64,000 nucleotides of DNA, from NCBI RefSeq assembly GCF_039954625.1, contig NZ_CP157199.1, positions 310,001-374,000 of the forward strand, given 5' to 3'. The stretch comes from Pontimicrobium sp. SW4 (GTDB lineage Bacteria; Bacteroidota; Bacteroidia; Flavobacteriales; Flavobacteriaceae). Both the position numbers and the translations under genes were made by a program. A model generated the notes under the pieces. It worked only from the letters and a program-made list of their open reading frames with translations, did no database searches and was not told where the DNA came from. Below, piece by piece: positions 63,647 to 64,000 of this stretch (position 1 is its first letter; every line of letters begins with the position of its first letter).

Positions 63647-64000
63647 ATGAAAAAGATAGTAATAACCTTCGTGCTAGTCTTTGCTGTAAACCTAATATCA
63701 GCACAAGATATAAATTGGGTAACCATTGAAGAAGCTGTTGAGCTTCAAAAGAAAACACCTAAAAAAATCATGATAGACATGTACACCGTTTGGTGTGGAC
63801 CATGTAAATTGATGGATCGAATTACATTTAAAAATAAAGATGTAGTTGCTTATGTAAATGAGCATTATTATGCTGTAAAATTTAATGCAGAAGGAAACGA
63901 TGAGCTTGTATTTAATGGTAGAGTATTCTCTAACCCTAATTACGAACCAGCTAGGGCAAAATCTAGAAATTCAGCACATCAATTAACACGATATTTTCAA
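63647..64000 (+). CDS. Secreted thioredoxin-family protein (partial, runs off the right edge)
   Basis: 118 codons are visible. A signal peptide ends LISAQ. The thioredoxin domain shows MYTVWCGPCKLMDRITF, with the WCGPC redox motif at about residues 49-53, and VKFNAEG. It probably reduces disulfides in secreted proteins. The end lies outside the window. Confidence 0.85.
   Translation, partial: MKKIVITFVLVFAVNLISAQDINWVTIEEAVELQKKTPKKIMIDMYTVWCGPCKLMDRITFKNKDVVAYVNEHYYAVKFNAEGNDELVFNGRVFSNPNYEPARAKSRNSAHQLTRYFQ

Overview
The window is AT-rich, densely coding DNA from a member of the Bacteroidota, most likely a marine-type Flavobacteriaceae. The signs are promoter elements of the Bacteroidota type (TTG near -33 and TAnnTTTG near -7), almost no Shine-Dalgarno sequences, many secreted proteins starting MKK and cleaved after a Q or a lipobox Cys, an SDR-type threonine dehydrogenase, a class II HMG-CoA reductase with a GYDIA-type GHMP kinase, and a CorC/PpiD/LptC/CoaX gene block typical of Flavobacteriia. 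No species can be named from sequence alone.

Layout. 0-2.2 kb: the tail of a TM2 protein, then an arsenic operon (arsR, DUF6428, ArsN-type acetyltransferase, arsC) with a candidate ArsR operator. 2.2-19.4 kb: mostly housekeeping genes (bifunctional OlsF-like lipid acyltransferase, aspartokinase, FBPase, mfd, yraN, a membrane-anchored winged-helix regulator divergent from a YceI gene, LD-carboxypeptidase, metG). Two palindromic intergenic repeats occur here, at 1613-1713 and 16768-16853. 19.5-29 kb: an anaerobiosis/NO-flavoured block with nrdG-nrdD, an operon of heme-copper oxidase subunit III and IV homologues (NorE/NorF-like) plus an unassigned 606-residue cysteine-bearing protein, and a convergent Fe-S type Rrf2 regulator. 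An FNR-like box sits about 41 bp ahead of the expected start of the operon. A small His/Cys secreted protein, a DUF5916 outer-membrane protein and a CFFCG protein follow. 29-41 kb: ssb, DinB-like, arginase-family, membrane M28 peptidase, M13 peptidase, threonine dehydrogenase and a secreted M24B peptidase.

41.1-51.66 kb: a decaying accessory island. On its right edge is a serine-recombinase C-terminal remnant running into tRNA-Phe. On its left edge is a degenerate tRNA-like 3' end followed by a terminator. All its protein genes lie on the + strand: an AraC-type membrane regulator, an ankyrin protein, several NTF2-like or lipocalin-like secreted proteins, a methyltransferase, DoxX and DUF5694. 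At least four genes are broken by a frameshift, an internal deletion, a nonsense codon or truncation, and a 54-bp duplication flanks a 1.1-kb segment.

51.7-64 kb: conserved core. It holds coaX, an outer-membrane protein, a TPR protein, lptC (with a terminator-like hairpin inside its first codons), a small membrane protein, a CorC-type transporter, a PpiD-like chaperone, two mevalonate-pathway genes, a POT peptide transporter and the start of a secreted thioredoxin. No CRISPR array, rRNA, intact prophage or intact IS was seen. The best candidate for an undescribed system is the norEF-like/606-residue protein/Rrf2 cassette at 21.9-25.2 kb.
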